Below, piece after piece: positions 56,142 through 64,000 of a stretch of DNA of 64,000 bases. The stretch comes from Gaetbulibacter_B jejuensis (lineage in GTDB: Bacteria > Bacteroidota > Bacteroidia > Flavobacteriales > Flavobacteriaceae). A model generated the notes under the pieces. The model searched no databases, had not been told where the DNA came from, and was given only the letters and a program-made list of their open reading frames with translations. Every line of letters begins with the position of its first letter. The first letter of the stretch is position 1. The stretch is from NCBI RefSeq assembly GCF_039524015.1, contig NZ_BAAAGF010000003.1, positions 186,001-250,000 of the forward strand. The letters are read 5' to 3'. A program made the translations under genes and the position numbers.

Positions 56142-56630
56142 ATGAAAAAATTTAAAGAAAACTGGGAAATACAACATAACTGGCAACTACTCTTTCCAAT
56201 TATAGGTATAGTTGCTTTACTCTACTCTTCCTACAAACTTTCATCTTTGTTTATAGATACAGTTTGGTTAATAGTATTAGTGAGTGTCCCTGTTTTTTAT
56301 GCCTTGCTTAAGTTCTTTTTATTTCTTTTTAAAAAACTGGAAAAGAAATGGATATTACAATACAAGTGGGAAATGATTAGGGTTTTTATTGTATTTGCTA
56401 TAACTGGATCAACTTCGGCATATATAGGCAAGCCTATTTTTTCATTGCTTGGAATTACTAAAGAAAACTTAAACCCTATAGTTTATTGGGTTTTATTTAT
56501 TATTATTGGGCTCATTTTTTACCAACTGCTTTTGGTGTTTTTTGGATGGCTCTTTGGTCAGTTCAATTTCTTTTGGGAATTTGAAAAAAAGATGCTTCGT
56601 AGGTTTGGTTTAAAACGGTTTATTGATTGA
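56142..56630 (+). CDS. DUF6787-like membrane protein
   Basis: A 162-residue protein with four hydrophobic segments and the repeated soluble element ENWEIQHNWQLLFPI near the start and KKWILQYKWEMIRV in the middle. It ends in a basic helix (KKMLRRFGLKRFI). It resembles the Bacteroidota family called DUF6787; function unknown. It overlaps the next gene's start (TGATG), so the two may be cotranslated. Confidence 0.75.
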   Translation: MKKFKENWEIQHNWQLLFPIIGIVALLYSSYKLSSLFIDTVWLIVLVSVPVFYALLKFFLFLFKKLEKKWILQYKWEMIRVFIVFAITGSTSAYIGKPIFSLLGITKENLNPIVYWVLFIIIGLIFYQLLLVFFGWLFGQFNFFWEFEKKMLRRFGLKRFID

Positions 56631-56962
56631 TGCAGCAAACAAAACGACATATTTTTATAAAATTATCAGCACTTTTATTAGTGCTTGGGTTGTTTGCACC
56701 TGAAGCTGAAAAGTTTGCACACGCATTCAATCATCATAAGCATGAAGTTTGTCATGGAGAAAGTGAAACTCACCTTCATACACTAGATGTAGATTGTAGC
56801 TTTTATAAATTTAAGCTTAATAATTCTTACACTCTTCCTGAGTTTAATTTCGAAATCCCTGAAATAAGAGACAACCACGAAATAATAGTATCTCAATACT
56901 TCTTTTTAAGTGATTATCAACGCTTACATTTTTCCTTAAGAGGGCCTCCTTTGTTTGTTTAG
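56630..56962 (+). CDS. Small secreted His-rich protein preceding a TonB receptor
   Basis: A 110-residue protein with an N-terminal signal segment (KLSALLLVLGLFAPEA) followed by a histidine/cysteine cluster: AHAFNHHKHEVCHGESETHLH and a second Cys in VDCSFY. Such clusters usually bind zinc or another transition metal. The ATG at 56630 overlaps the preceding stop and is preferred to a TTG one codon earlier. It is immediately followed by the TonB-dependent receptor gene, and the same pairing is common in flavobacteria. A metal-binding accessory is the likely role, by inference. Confidence 0.65.
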   Translation: MQQTKRHIFIKLSALLLVLGLFAPEAEKFAHAFNHHKHEVCHGESETHLHTLDVDCSFYKFKLNNSYTLPEFNFEIPEIRDNHEIIVSQYFFLSDYQRLHFSLRGPPLFV

Positions 56963-56999
56963 AACTTCATTTTCTATTATTACAAACAAAACAATTACA

Positions 57000-59396
57000 A
57001 TGAAAAAAATATTTTTTGGCTTATTTATAGCTTTAAGTTGCTATACATATGGTCAAGATTGCAATTACACTTTTTTAGGAGAAGTTAAGGATTTCCATGA
57101 TAAATCTTCCATCCCTTCTGCAACTATCTATATAAACGAACAAGACAAGTATATAGTTTCAGATTTTGATGGAAAGTTTAAAATAGAAAACCTATGCTCT
57201 GGTACAATAACATTAACTATTTCTCATATAGGTTGTGAAACAAAAACAGTTTCATATCAAGTTAATAATGATGTGTTTAAAGAAATTTATTTAGAACACC
57301 ATTTAGAAGAGTTAACTGAAGTTGTTGTGAATTCTAATCTTAAAACAGAAAACACTAGCATAGAGCAATCTCTTAATAAAGAAATCATTGAAAATTACAC
57401 CGACAAATCTCTTGGTGATGCACTAAACTCTTTAAGTGGAGTTTCGTCTTTAAATACTGGAAACACTATTGTAAAACCAATGATTCATGGTTTACACAGT
57501 AGCAGACTATTAATTATCAATAATAATGTACGTTTATTTGACCAAGAATGGGGAGATGAACATGCACCAAATATTGATATTAACTCTAGCAACAAAATAG
57601 AAGTTGTTAAAGGCGCAAACACCTTAAAATATGGTAGTGATGCCGTTGGTGGATTAATTTTAGTAAAGCCTAAAAAATATTCTCCTGTAGATAGTTTATT
57701 TGGAAGCACAATGCTATCATTAAACTCAAATGGTCGTGGAGGTAATATCAATACCGAACTCGTAAAAACGTTTAAATCGGGTTATTATGCTAAGCTACAA
57801 TCTAGTTACAAGCAGTTTGGAGATTTTAAAGCACCTGATTATTATTTAACAAATAGTGGACTTAAAAATTTCAACGCTTCTTTAACAGCTGGTTACAATA
57901 GCTTTGAAAAAGGTTTTGATGCTTATTACAGTGTAGTAAGCAATGAAATAGCTATTCTACAATCGTCACACATAGGTAATGTAAACGATTTGGTTACAGC
58001 TATTAACAGTAAAGAACCTAGAGTTATTGAAGATTTTTCTTATGATATAGATTATCCAAAGCAAGAAATTTTACATCATTTAGGAAAAATTGAAGCTTAC
58101 AAACGTTTTAAGGGTTTAGGGAAACTATCTGTTCAATATGATTTACAAATTAATAGACGTAAAGAGTTTGATTTAAGAAGAGGTGATTTAGCTAACACAC
58201 CAGTTATTGATCTTAGATTATTTACAAACGCTTTACAATCTAATTTGCATATTGATTATATAGATGACCTTAAAATTGACACAGGTATCATGGTGCGTTA
58301 TCAACAAAACGATGCTATCTCTGGTACTGGAGCAAGTCCTTTAATTCCCGATTTTGACAAATACGATGCAAGTATTTATGCTATAGGAAACTATGATTTA
58401 AGTGATACTGCTGAGTTAAGTGCAGGAATACGTTATGATTACTCGAGGATAGAAGCCACAAAATGGTATAATATTTCTGACTGGGAAGACAATAACTACG
58501 ATGAGTTATTCCCTCAGTTTGAATCAAACACAACTGATAATTCTCAAATATTGACTTATCCTGAGTTTTCATATCATAACATATCTGCTAATCTTGGGTA
58601 TTCAAAACAATTTAATAACGATATGTCAATATATCTTAATTACGGATTAGCAACAAGAGTTCCTAATCCGTCAGAATTGTTTAGCGACGGTTTACACCAT
58701 AGTGCAGCAAGAATAGAAACAGGTTTGTTAACACTAAATAAAGAAGTTGCCCATAAATTTGTGGCTTCTTTTGAACGTAATAATGAAAATTTAGGATTTT
58801 CAATTAGTCCGTATTACAAGTATATAAATGATTATATACAACTCATTCCTGTTGGAATTACCACCACAATAAGAGGTGCTTTTCCTGTTTGGGAATACAA
58901 TCAAATTAACGCGCAAATATTTGGTGTTGATATAGATGTAAATAAGAAAATTAGCAACTCATTTAATTATAACGGAAGCATAAGCCTATTAAAAGGTGAT
59001 AACAAATCTGATGACATTCCTTTAATACTTATGCCTGCTACTAATTTTTCAAACAGAATATCTTACTATAAAGAAGACCTAAACCAGTTAACTATTGGTT
59101 TAAGTCACAAAACTGTATTACAACAAAACAGATATCCTGATTATAATTTTTACACCTTCAACCCTATTTCGCAAGAAGATGTGTATGTAGATATTAGCTC
59201 TACGCCATCTGCCTATTCCCTATTTGGTTTTAACAGTTCAATGAATTTTAAAGCGTTTAAAAAAGGGAACTTAAAACTAGAATTTAATATAGAAAACCTA
59301 TTTAACACATCTTACAGAGAACATCTTAACAGACTAAGGTACTTTGCTGATGAATTGGGTAGGAACTTCAATTTAAAAATTAAAATAAATTACTAA
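57000..59396 (+). CDS. TonB-dependent receptor with carboxypeptidase-like N-terminal domain
   Basis: A 798-residue outer-membrane receptor. It has a signal peptide (LFIALSCYTYGQ), a CarboxypepD_reg-like domain (FLGEVKDFHDKSSIPSATIY), a plug (NYTDKSLGDALNSLSGVSSL, then KVVKGANTLKYGSDAVGG-like sequence) and a long beta-barrel ending in LGRNFNLKIKINY. It probably imports a metal or metal chelate, judging from the His-rich protein upstream and the Asp/His-rich lipoprotein downstream. A longer frame starting at 56955 is rejected because the ATG at 57000 precedes the signal peptide. Confidence 0.88.
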   Translation: MKKIFFGLFIALSCYTYGQDCNYTFLGEVKDFHDKSSIPSATIYINEQDKYIVSDFDGKFKIENLCSGTITLTISHIGCETKTVSYQVNNDVFKEIYLEHHLEELTEVVVNSNLKTENTSIEQSLNKEIIENYTDKSLGDALNSLSGVSSLNTGNTIVKPMIHGLHSSRLLIINNNVRLFDQEWGDEHAPNIDINSSNKIEVVKGANTLKYGSDAVGGLILVKPKKYSPVDSLFGSTMLSLNSNGRGGNINTELVKTFKSGYYAKLQSSYKQFGDFKAPDYYLTNSGLKNFNASLTAGYNSFEKGFDAYYSVVSNEIAILQSSHIGNVNDLVTAINSKEPRVIEDFSYDIDYPKQEILHHLGKIEAYKRFKGLGKLSVQYDLQINRRKEFDLRRGDLANTPVIDLRLFTNALQSNLHIDYIDDLKIDTGIMVRYQQNDAISGTGASPLIPDFDKYDASIYAIGNYDLSDTAELSAGIRYDYSRIEATKWYNISDWEDNNYDELFPQFESNTTDNSQILTYPEFSYHNISANLGYSKQFNNDMSIYLNYGLATRVPNPSELFSDGLHHSAARIETGLLTLNKEVAHKFVASFERNNENLGFSISPYYKYINDYIQLIPVGITTTIRGAFPVWEYNQINAQIFGVDIDVNKKISNSFNYNGSISLLKGDNKSDDIPLILMPATNFSNRISYYKEDLNQLTIGLSHKTVLQQNRYPDYNFYTFNPISQEDVYVDISSTPSAYSLFGFNSSMNFKAFKKGNLKLEFNIENLFNTSYREHLNRLRYFADELGRNFNLKIKINY

Positions 59397-59409
59397 AACA
59401 ACAAAAATC

Positions 59410-59982
59410 ATGAAAAATTTAAAATCTATTAAAACAATAAAACTCTTAGCTTTATTCTTTGTTTCAAGTTTAACACTTGTAAGCTGTTCAAGTGACGATG
59501 ATGGCGATCACGATGACCACGACCACGAGGAAGAATTAATCACTACTGTAACTTACACTTTAAGCGATGGTACAAACGTAGTTACATTAACTTTTCAAGA
59601 TTTAGATGGTGAAGGTGGTGAAGACGGAACTTCTACTGTTTCTGGTCCTTTAGCAGCAAGCACAACTTACACAGGTACATTACAACTTTTAAATGAAACC
59701 GAAAGTCCTGCTGATAACATTACTTTAGAGGTTGAAGAAGAAGGCGATGAACACGAGTTTTTCTTTTCATCAACAATTAATGACATCACTATTACTAAAG
59801 ATGACATGGATGTAGATGGTAATCCAATTGGAATTGAGTCTACATTAACTACAGGAGCTGCTGGTACAGGATCTTTAACTATCATCTTAAAGCATGAGCC
59901 AACAAAACCTAACGATGGAACAGCTGCTGCTGCTGGAGGAAGTACTGATGTAGAGGTTACTTTCCCTATAACAGTTCAATAA
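59410..59982 (+). CDS. Asp/His-rich surface lipoprotein
   Basis: A 190-residue lipoprotein (LTLVSCSS, Cys about 26) whose mature N-terminus is an acidic/histidine run (SDDDGDHDDHDHEEE), followed by a beta-rich domain with VTYTLSDGTNVVTLTF and FFFSSTINDITITKDD. It lies 13 bases after the TonB receptor and very probably shares its transcript. The cluster looks suited to capture zinc, copper or calcium at the cell surface. Substrate not determinable. Confidence 0.78.
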   Translation: MKNLKSIKTIKLLALFFVSSLTLVSCSSDDDGDHDDHDHEEELITTVTYTLSDGTNVVTLTFQDLDGEGGEDGTSTVSGPLAASTTYTGTLQLLNETESPADNITLEVEEEGDEHEFFFSSTINDITITKDDMDVDGNPIGIESTLTTGAAGTGSLTIILKHEPTKPNDGTAAAAGGSTDVEVTFPITVQ

Positions 59983-60005
59983 ATTAAGCCTTGTAATACA
60001 GTTAT

Positions 60006-60037
60006 AAAAAAAGCGTTCTAAATGAACGCTTTTTTTT
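60006..60037. terminator. Bidirectional terminator
   Basis: A 13-base stem (60006-60018 with 60024-60036) around TAAAT, with AAGCGTTC/GAACGCTT at its core. A-run and T-run flanks let it work on both strands, between the lipoprotein gene and the convergent small membrane protein gene. Confidence 0.88.
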
Positions 60038-60311
60038 ATTTAATTTCTATAACTGTTTCTTTCTCTTTACTGAATACATAGGTATAAAACCACATAATTG
60101 TAAAAGTTGGTATAATATCTAGTCCTGGTATAATCTCTTCTATAAAAGATATAACACCAGCAACCTTACCTTTGTTTCCACTATACATTTTAGCCATCAA
60201 AACTCCTGAAAGTGGTGCCCAAATAATATCTATAATGGTAATAAAACCAATAGCATCAAAAAGAATACTTAATGCTAGTTTTTTGTATTTGCTTAATCCT
60301 TCTAAATTCAT
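60036..60311 (-). CDS. Small membrane protein of unknown function
   Basis: A 91-residue protein with two or three hydrophobic segments (ALSILFDAIGFITIIDIIW, then PGLDIIPTFTIMWFYTYVF) and a charged tail. It resembles short flavobacterial hypothetical proteins. It lies downstream of folE on the same strand, 56 bases away, with an eight-base inverted repeat in between (60325-60332 and 60341-60348). No function assigned. Confidence 0.7.
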   Translation of the reverse strand: MNLEGLSKYKKLALSILFDAIGFITIIDIIWAPLSGVLMAKMYSGNKGKVAGVISFIEEIIPGLDIIPTFTIMWFYTYVFSKEKETVIEIK

Positions 60312-60367
60312 AATTTATAATGTGTTGTTATACTTTATATTATAACAAGAAACATACCAAAATAGTA

Positions 60368-60970
60368 TTATGACAATTTTTCGCTTATGAGCTTTAAAAA
60401 CTCATTTCGCGTTTCAATTTTTTCAAATTGACCTCTAAACCCTGATGTAGTTGTTACAGAGTTTTGCTTTTGCACACCACGCATCATCATACACATATGA
60501 GAGGCTTCAATTACAACAGCTACTCCTTGTGGTTTTAAAGTATCGTTAATACAGTCTAATATTTGCTCTGTTAAGCGCTCTTGTACTTGCAATCGTCGTG
60601 CAAAAACATCTACAATTCTTGGTATTTTGCTAAGCCCTACAATTTGTCCGTTTGGTATATAGGCAATATGCGCTTTCCCGAAAAATGGTAACATGTGGTG
60701 TTCGCATAACGAGTATAGTTCAATGTCTTTTACGATTACCATTTCGTTGTAAGACTCTTTAAACATTGCACTTTTAAGAATCTCCGCTGCATCTTGATGA
60801 TAGCCTTGTGTTAAAAATTTCATCGCTTTTGAAGCGCGCTCAGGCGTTTTGAGCAAACCTTCTCTTTCCACATCTTCACCTATATCTTTAATTATGTCTT
60901 TAAAGCGATTTTTAGTGTCGTCTGTGATATTAATATTATACTCTTCAAATTTGTTATAAGGCATATTCAT
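60368..60970 (-). CDS. folE: GTP cyclohydrolase I
   Basis: A 200-residue enzyme that converts GTP to dihydroneopterin triphosphate, first step of folate and pterin synthesis. It has the zinc and catalytic motif LCEHHMLPFFGKAHIAYIP (Cys and His ligands), the GLSKIPRIVDVFARRLQVQE helix, and the C-terminal MMRGVQKQNSVTTTSGFRG, which carries the third zinc Cys-equivalent region and substrate Arg. Two ATGs (60970 and 60964) are equally good starts. Confidence 0.95.
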   Translation of the reverse strand: MNMPYNKFEEYNINITDDTKNRFKDIIKDIGEDVEREGLLKTPERASKAMKFLTQGYHQDAAEILKSAMFKESYNEMVIVKDIELYSLCEHHMLPFFGKAHIAYIPNGQIVGLSKIPRIVDVFARRLQVQERLTEQILDCINDTLKPQGVAVVIEASHMCMMMRGVQKQNSVTTTSGFRGQFEKIETRNEFLKLISEKLS

Positions 60971-61071
60971 TTTTTTTTTGATACATAAAAATACGTAAAA
61001 TTCAATTGAAACCCTAGTATCATAAAAAGCTCATTTAACTTTTATTTAAGAGAAAAAACGGTTTCAACTAA

Positions 61072-61079
61072 TAGATTTG
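61072..61079 (+). promoter_or_regulatory. -7 box upstream of the DUF5916 gene
   Basis: TAGATTTG matches TAnnTTTG exactly and lies 73 bases before the ATG at 61153. No TTG at the expected -33 position. Confidence 0.35.
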
Positions 61080-61152
61080 TATCACTAACTGTAACAAATT
61101 AAATTAATTAATGTCTTTCTTTTAGAAATTAATTAAATCATCAATCATTAAA

Positions 61153-63597
61153 ATGTTTTTCCGCTTAACTATCTTTCTCTCTGTGCTTTTTTGTTTTTCT
61201 ACAATTCAAGCTCAGGATAAAAAAACCTTAACTATTACCAGAACGACGACACCTCCTAAAATTGATGGAGTATTAGACGATGTTGTTTGGCAAAATGCTG
61301 ATGAAGCAAAAGACTTTACTCAATTTAGACCTGAAATGGATGTTCCTGAAACCGATTATCAAAAAACGGTTGTGAAAATTACTTATGACGACGATGCTAT
61401 ATATGTTGGTGCATATCTCTATGATAAGCCAGAGGAAATCATGAAGCAGTTTAACAGCAGAGATAATTTTGGTCAACAAGATTTTTTTGGCGTTATCTTC
61501 AACCCTAACAACGACGCTCAAAACGATACTGAGTTTTTTATTTTTCCGTCAGGAAATCAAGCAGATGCTATTGCTTCACCTAGTATTGGGGAAGATTTTG
61601 GTTGGAATGCTGTTTGGGAAAGCGCTGTGAAAATTGTAGATGATGGTTGGGTTGTTGAAATGAAAATTCCATACTTTAATTTACGATTTTCAAACCAAGA
61701 TGTTCAAACTTGGGGATTACAATTCCATAGACATTTTAGAACTACTAGAGCGCAATATTCGTGGAATCCAATAGACAGAACCAAAGGTAACATAGGATTA
61801 TATCATGGTGAATTAAAAGGCATTGAAAATATTGAGCCTCCTGTAAGGCTTAGCTTCTACCCTTTTACTTCAGGGCTTTTAAACACTTATGATGGTGAAA
61901 CCGATACCGATTTTAACTTAGGCTTAGACATCAAATACGGAATTACCGAAAACTTTACGTTAGACATGACTTTAATACCTGATTTTAGTCAAGCAGGATT
62001 TGATAATTTGGTACTAAACCTTGGACCTTTTGAGCAAACCTTTTCTGAACAACGCCAGTTTTTCACCGAAGGTGTTGATTTGTTTAATAAAGGTAATTTA
62101 TTTTTCTCAAGACGTGTAGGTAGTAGACCAATAGGTAATGTTGAGCTCAATGAAAACGAGGAAATTATTGATCGTCCTAATACAGTTAAAGTACTTAATG
62201 CTGCTAAAGTTTCTGGTCGAACTAAAAAAGGATTAGGAATTGGTGTTTTTAATGCTATTACCGAAAAAACCAAAGCTAAAATTAGAGATAATGAAACTGG
62301 TGAAGTAAGAGAAGAAGTTGTCGAGCCTCTTGCAAACTATAACATTTTGGTACTTGACCAACAATTTAATCAAAACTCATCAGTAAGTTTAATTAACACC
62401 AACGTAACTAGAGATGGTAATTTTAGAGATGCCAATGTTACTGGTTTACTGTTTGATATTTCAAACAAACGAAATACTTATAATCTTTATGGTGAAGCTA
62501 AAATGAGTAATCTAAACTTAGCTGACGGAAACCAAACTGGTTACAGCACTTTCTTTTTTGCAGGAAAATCACATGGAAAGTTAAGATATAGTTTTGACCA
62601 TAGTTATGCTGACACCAAGTACGACATTAACGATTTAGGATTTATCTCAAGAAACAATTACAACAACTTTGGTGTGGACCTTACCTATCGAATTTTTGAA
62701 CCTACCAAAAAGCTTAACAACTACTATATTGGCACTTATGTTAATTATACAAGATTAGCTAATCCTGGAGAGTACACAGGAAGCAGCTTTGGCGTAAACT
62801 TTGACGCAGTAACTAAAACACTTCACAACTTTGGTGGAAACATAAATTTCCAAGTTGGTAAACAGTTTGATTACTTTGAACCTCGTGTTGAAGGACGTTA
62901 TTTTATCTATGAAAACCGAATAAACTCAAACGTTTGGATTTCTTCAAATTACAACAACACCTTTGCTATAGATGCTAATCTTGGTGGAGCAACTTATTTT
63001 GAAGATAATAGAGACACTAACGAGTATTGGTTTGGGTTAAACCCAAGAGTACGATTTAATGATAAATTTTTAGTAGTGTATTCTTTTGACTACAATAAAA
63101 TTTTCAAGGATAGAGGATTTACAACGCTTTCAGATGATAATATCATTTTTGGAGAAAGAGACAGAAAAATATTGGTAAACAGTATTTCTGGAACTTATAA
63201 CTTTAACTCCTTCCACTCTTTGGGTTTAACGTTTAGAAACTATTGGTCAACCGTTATTTATCAAGATGAATTGTTTACCTTAAGAGATAATGGTAGACTT
63301 ACAAAAGACTCAGGCTTTACGGTTGGTGATTTAGAAAACAACCCAAATATCAATTTCAGCACATGGAATTTGGATTTAAATTACTCATGGCAATTTGCGC
63401 CTGGAAGTTTCCTAACTGCGTTATACAGAAATCAATTATTTAACTCTGACACTGCAGCTACTGAGACTTACAGACAAAGCTTGGACAGACTCTTTGACCA
63501 ACCTATCCAACATACATTTTCACTGCGATTACAATACTTTTTAAATTACAGTGACTTAAAAAATGTCTTTAAGAAGAAAAACAAAACTAACTCTTAA
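61153..63597 (+). CDS. DUF5916 protein with N-terminal CBM9-like domain
   Basis: An 814-residue exported protein. A signal peptide (FLSVLFCFSTIQAQ) precedes a carbohydrate-binding family 9-like domain with PPKIDGVLDDVVWQNADEA, VVKITYDDDAIYVGAYLYD and DGWVVEMKIPYFNLRF. The remainder is a long beta-rich DUF5916 region that resembles an outer-membrane barrel (NFTLDMTLIPDFSQAGFD, then FFTEGVDLFNKGNLFFSRR). These proteins are frequent in Bacteroidota, probably outer-membrane, with unknown substrate. It ends 51 bases before a LolD-like gene. Confidence 0.85.
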   Translation: MFFRLTIFLSVLFCFSTIQAQDKKTLTITRTTTPPKIDGVLDDVVWQNADEAKDFTQFRPEMDVPETDYQKTVVKITYDDDAIYVGAYLYDKPEEIMKQFNSRDNFGQQDFFGVIFNPNNDAQNDTEFFIFPSGNQADAIASPSIGEDFGWNAVWESAVKIVDDGWVVEMKIPYFNLRFSNQDVQTWGLQFHRHFRTTRAQYSWNPIDRTKGNIGLYHGELKGIENIEPPVRLSFYPFTSGLLNTYDGETDTDFNLGLDIKYGITENFTLDMTLIPDFSQAGFDNLVLNLGPFEQTFSEQRQFFTEGVDLFNKGNLFFSRRVGSRPIGNVELNENEEIIDRPNTVKVLNAAKVSGRTKKGLGIGVFNAITEKTKAKIRDNETGEVREEVVEPLANYNILVLDQQFNQNSSVSLINTNVTRDGNFRDANVTGLLFDISNKRNTYNLYGEAKMSNLNLADGNQTGYSTFFFAGKSHGKLRYSFDHSYADTKYDINDLGFISRNNYNNFGVDLTYRIFEPTKKLNNYYIGTYVNYTRLANPGEYTGSSFGVNFDAVTKTLHNFGGNINFQVGKQFDYFEPRVEGRYFIYENRINSNVWISSNYNNTFAIDANLGGATYFEDNRDTNEYWFGLNPRVRFNDKFLVVYSFDYNKIFKDRGFTTLSDDNIIFGERDRKILVNSISGTYNFNSFHSLGLTFRNYWSTVIYQDELFTLRDNGRLTKDSGFTVGDLENNPNINFSTWNLDLNYSWQFAPGSFLTALYRNQLFNSDTAATETYRQSLDRLFDQPIQHTFSLRLQYFLNYSDLKNVFKKKNKTNS

Positions 63598-63648
63598 ATT
63601 GTGCATCACAGCTTAAAATAGTATGTTTACGTTATTATTTTCTAAAGC

Positions 63649-64000
63649 ATGATTAAAGCCAAAAATATTCATAAACACTATAATGATTTACACGTTTTAA
63701 AAGGTGTTGATATCACTATTTCCAAAGGCGAAGTAGTCTCTATAGTTGGTGCTTCTGGTGCAGGAAAAACCACTTTACTGCAAATACTTGGTACTTTAGA
63801 TAAAGCCAGCAGCAACAACGAAAGTCAGTTATTAATTAATGATGTTGATGTACTGCAGTTAAAAGATAAAGCTTTAGCTAAATTTAGAAATGAGCATATT
63901 GGGTTTATCTTTCAATTTCATCAATTGTTACCTGAATTTACAGCTTTGGAAAATGTTTGCTTACCTGCTTTTATAAAAAACACTCCTAAAACTGAAGCCG
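63649..64000 (+). CDS. ABC transporter ATP-binding protein, LolD-like (C-terminus beyond window)
   Basis: The first 117 codons of an ABC ATPase. Walker A is GASGAGKTTLLQILG (about residues 34-48), and the Q-loop region reads FIFQFHQLLPEFTALENVCLP, the pattern of the LolD/MacB class that powers lipoprotein release or other mechanotransmission. Signature and Walker B motifs lie past the right edge. Most likely partner of a LolCE-type permease. Confidence 0.88.
   Translation, partial: MIKAKNIHKHYNDLHVLKGVDITISKGEVVSIVGASGAGKTTLLQILGTLDKASSNNESQLLINDVDVLQLKDKALAKFRNEHIGFIFQFHQLLPEFTALENVCLPAFIKNTPKTEA

Noticed and set aside
1..64000. tRNA, rRNA or riboswitch elements
   Set aside because: No tRNA cloverleaf, rRNA core or known riboswitch consensus could be recognised by eye in any gap. 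A covariance-model search would be needed to exclude small RNAs.

Overview
The window is AT-rich, uses Bacteroidota-type -7 boxes (TAnnTTTG) and carries SusC/RagA-style TonB-receptor architecture, Wza/Wzc export genes of the Bacteroidota type and a long run of flavobacterial housekeeping genes. It most likely comes from a marine member of the Flavobacteriaceae. The genus cannot be fixed from the sequence alone. There is no sign of phage, plasmid, transposase, CRISPR, rRNA or tRNA genes.

Region 1 (1-2154, minus strand) is the N-terminal 718 codons of a secreted protein with a beta-propeller-like part followed by tandem 70-72-residue Ig/PKD-like modules. It runs off the left edge.

Region 2 (2445-37321, all plus strand, about 35 kb) is one large exopolysaccharide/capsule locus. 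It encodes four GT4 and two paralogous GT2 glycosyltransferases, a MurJ/Wzx-like flippase, an O-antigen-polymerase-like protein, an AsnB amidotransferase, a PglC-like initiating phosphoglycosyl transferase, a DegT/PglE-like sugar aminotransferase, a CapD/PglF-like 4,6-dehydratase, a Wza-like exporter lipoprotein and a Wzc-like tyrosine kinase. It ends at a strong hairpin (37329-37350).

Embedded in region 2, between the initiating transferase and the sugar aminotransferase, is a 17-kb block (13777-30936) that looks like a complete nonribosomal peptide/polyketide pathway. It contains a TauD-like dioxygenase, an aldo/keto-reductase homologue with altered catalytic residues, a FemAB/GNAT-like acyltransferase, two paralogous JmjC/cupin-type hydroxylases, a class I methyltransferase, a 2217-residue A-T-KS-AT-ACP-aminotransferase megasynthase, a C-A-T-TE NRPS and its own Sfp-type phosphopantetheinyl transferase. 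The block has no exporter, regulator or resistance gene of its own. It sits where comparable sugar loci usually carry the PglD-type acetyltransferase, which is absent here. My main inference is that the assembly line makes an unusual beta-amino acyl dipeptide that decorates an amino sugar of the polysaccharide. This is the candidate undescribed system.

Region 3 (37355-64000) is mostly housekeeping: proline dehydrogenase, aroB, an Lrp regulator, an M14 carboxypeptidase, an XRE regulator with repeated TTGTAAAC sites around it, TerC, parC/parE with a small membrane protein between them, ychF, a ferredoxin, a LuxC-like acyl-CoA reductase, serC, serA, DUF937, DUF6146 and DUF6787-type proteins, a His-rich protein/TonB receptor/acidic lipoprotein set suggestive of metal uptake, folE, a DUF5916/CBM9 protein and the start of a LolD-like ABC ATPase cut by the right edge.

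No gene-free stretch exceeds 300 bases. The longest are 2155-2444 and 41442-41735, and both are described. Motif residue numbers are counted from the start codon chosen in each entry.
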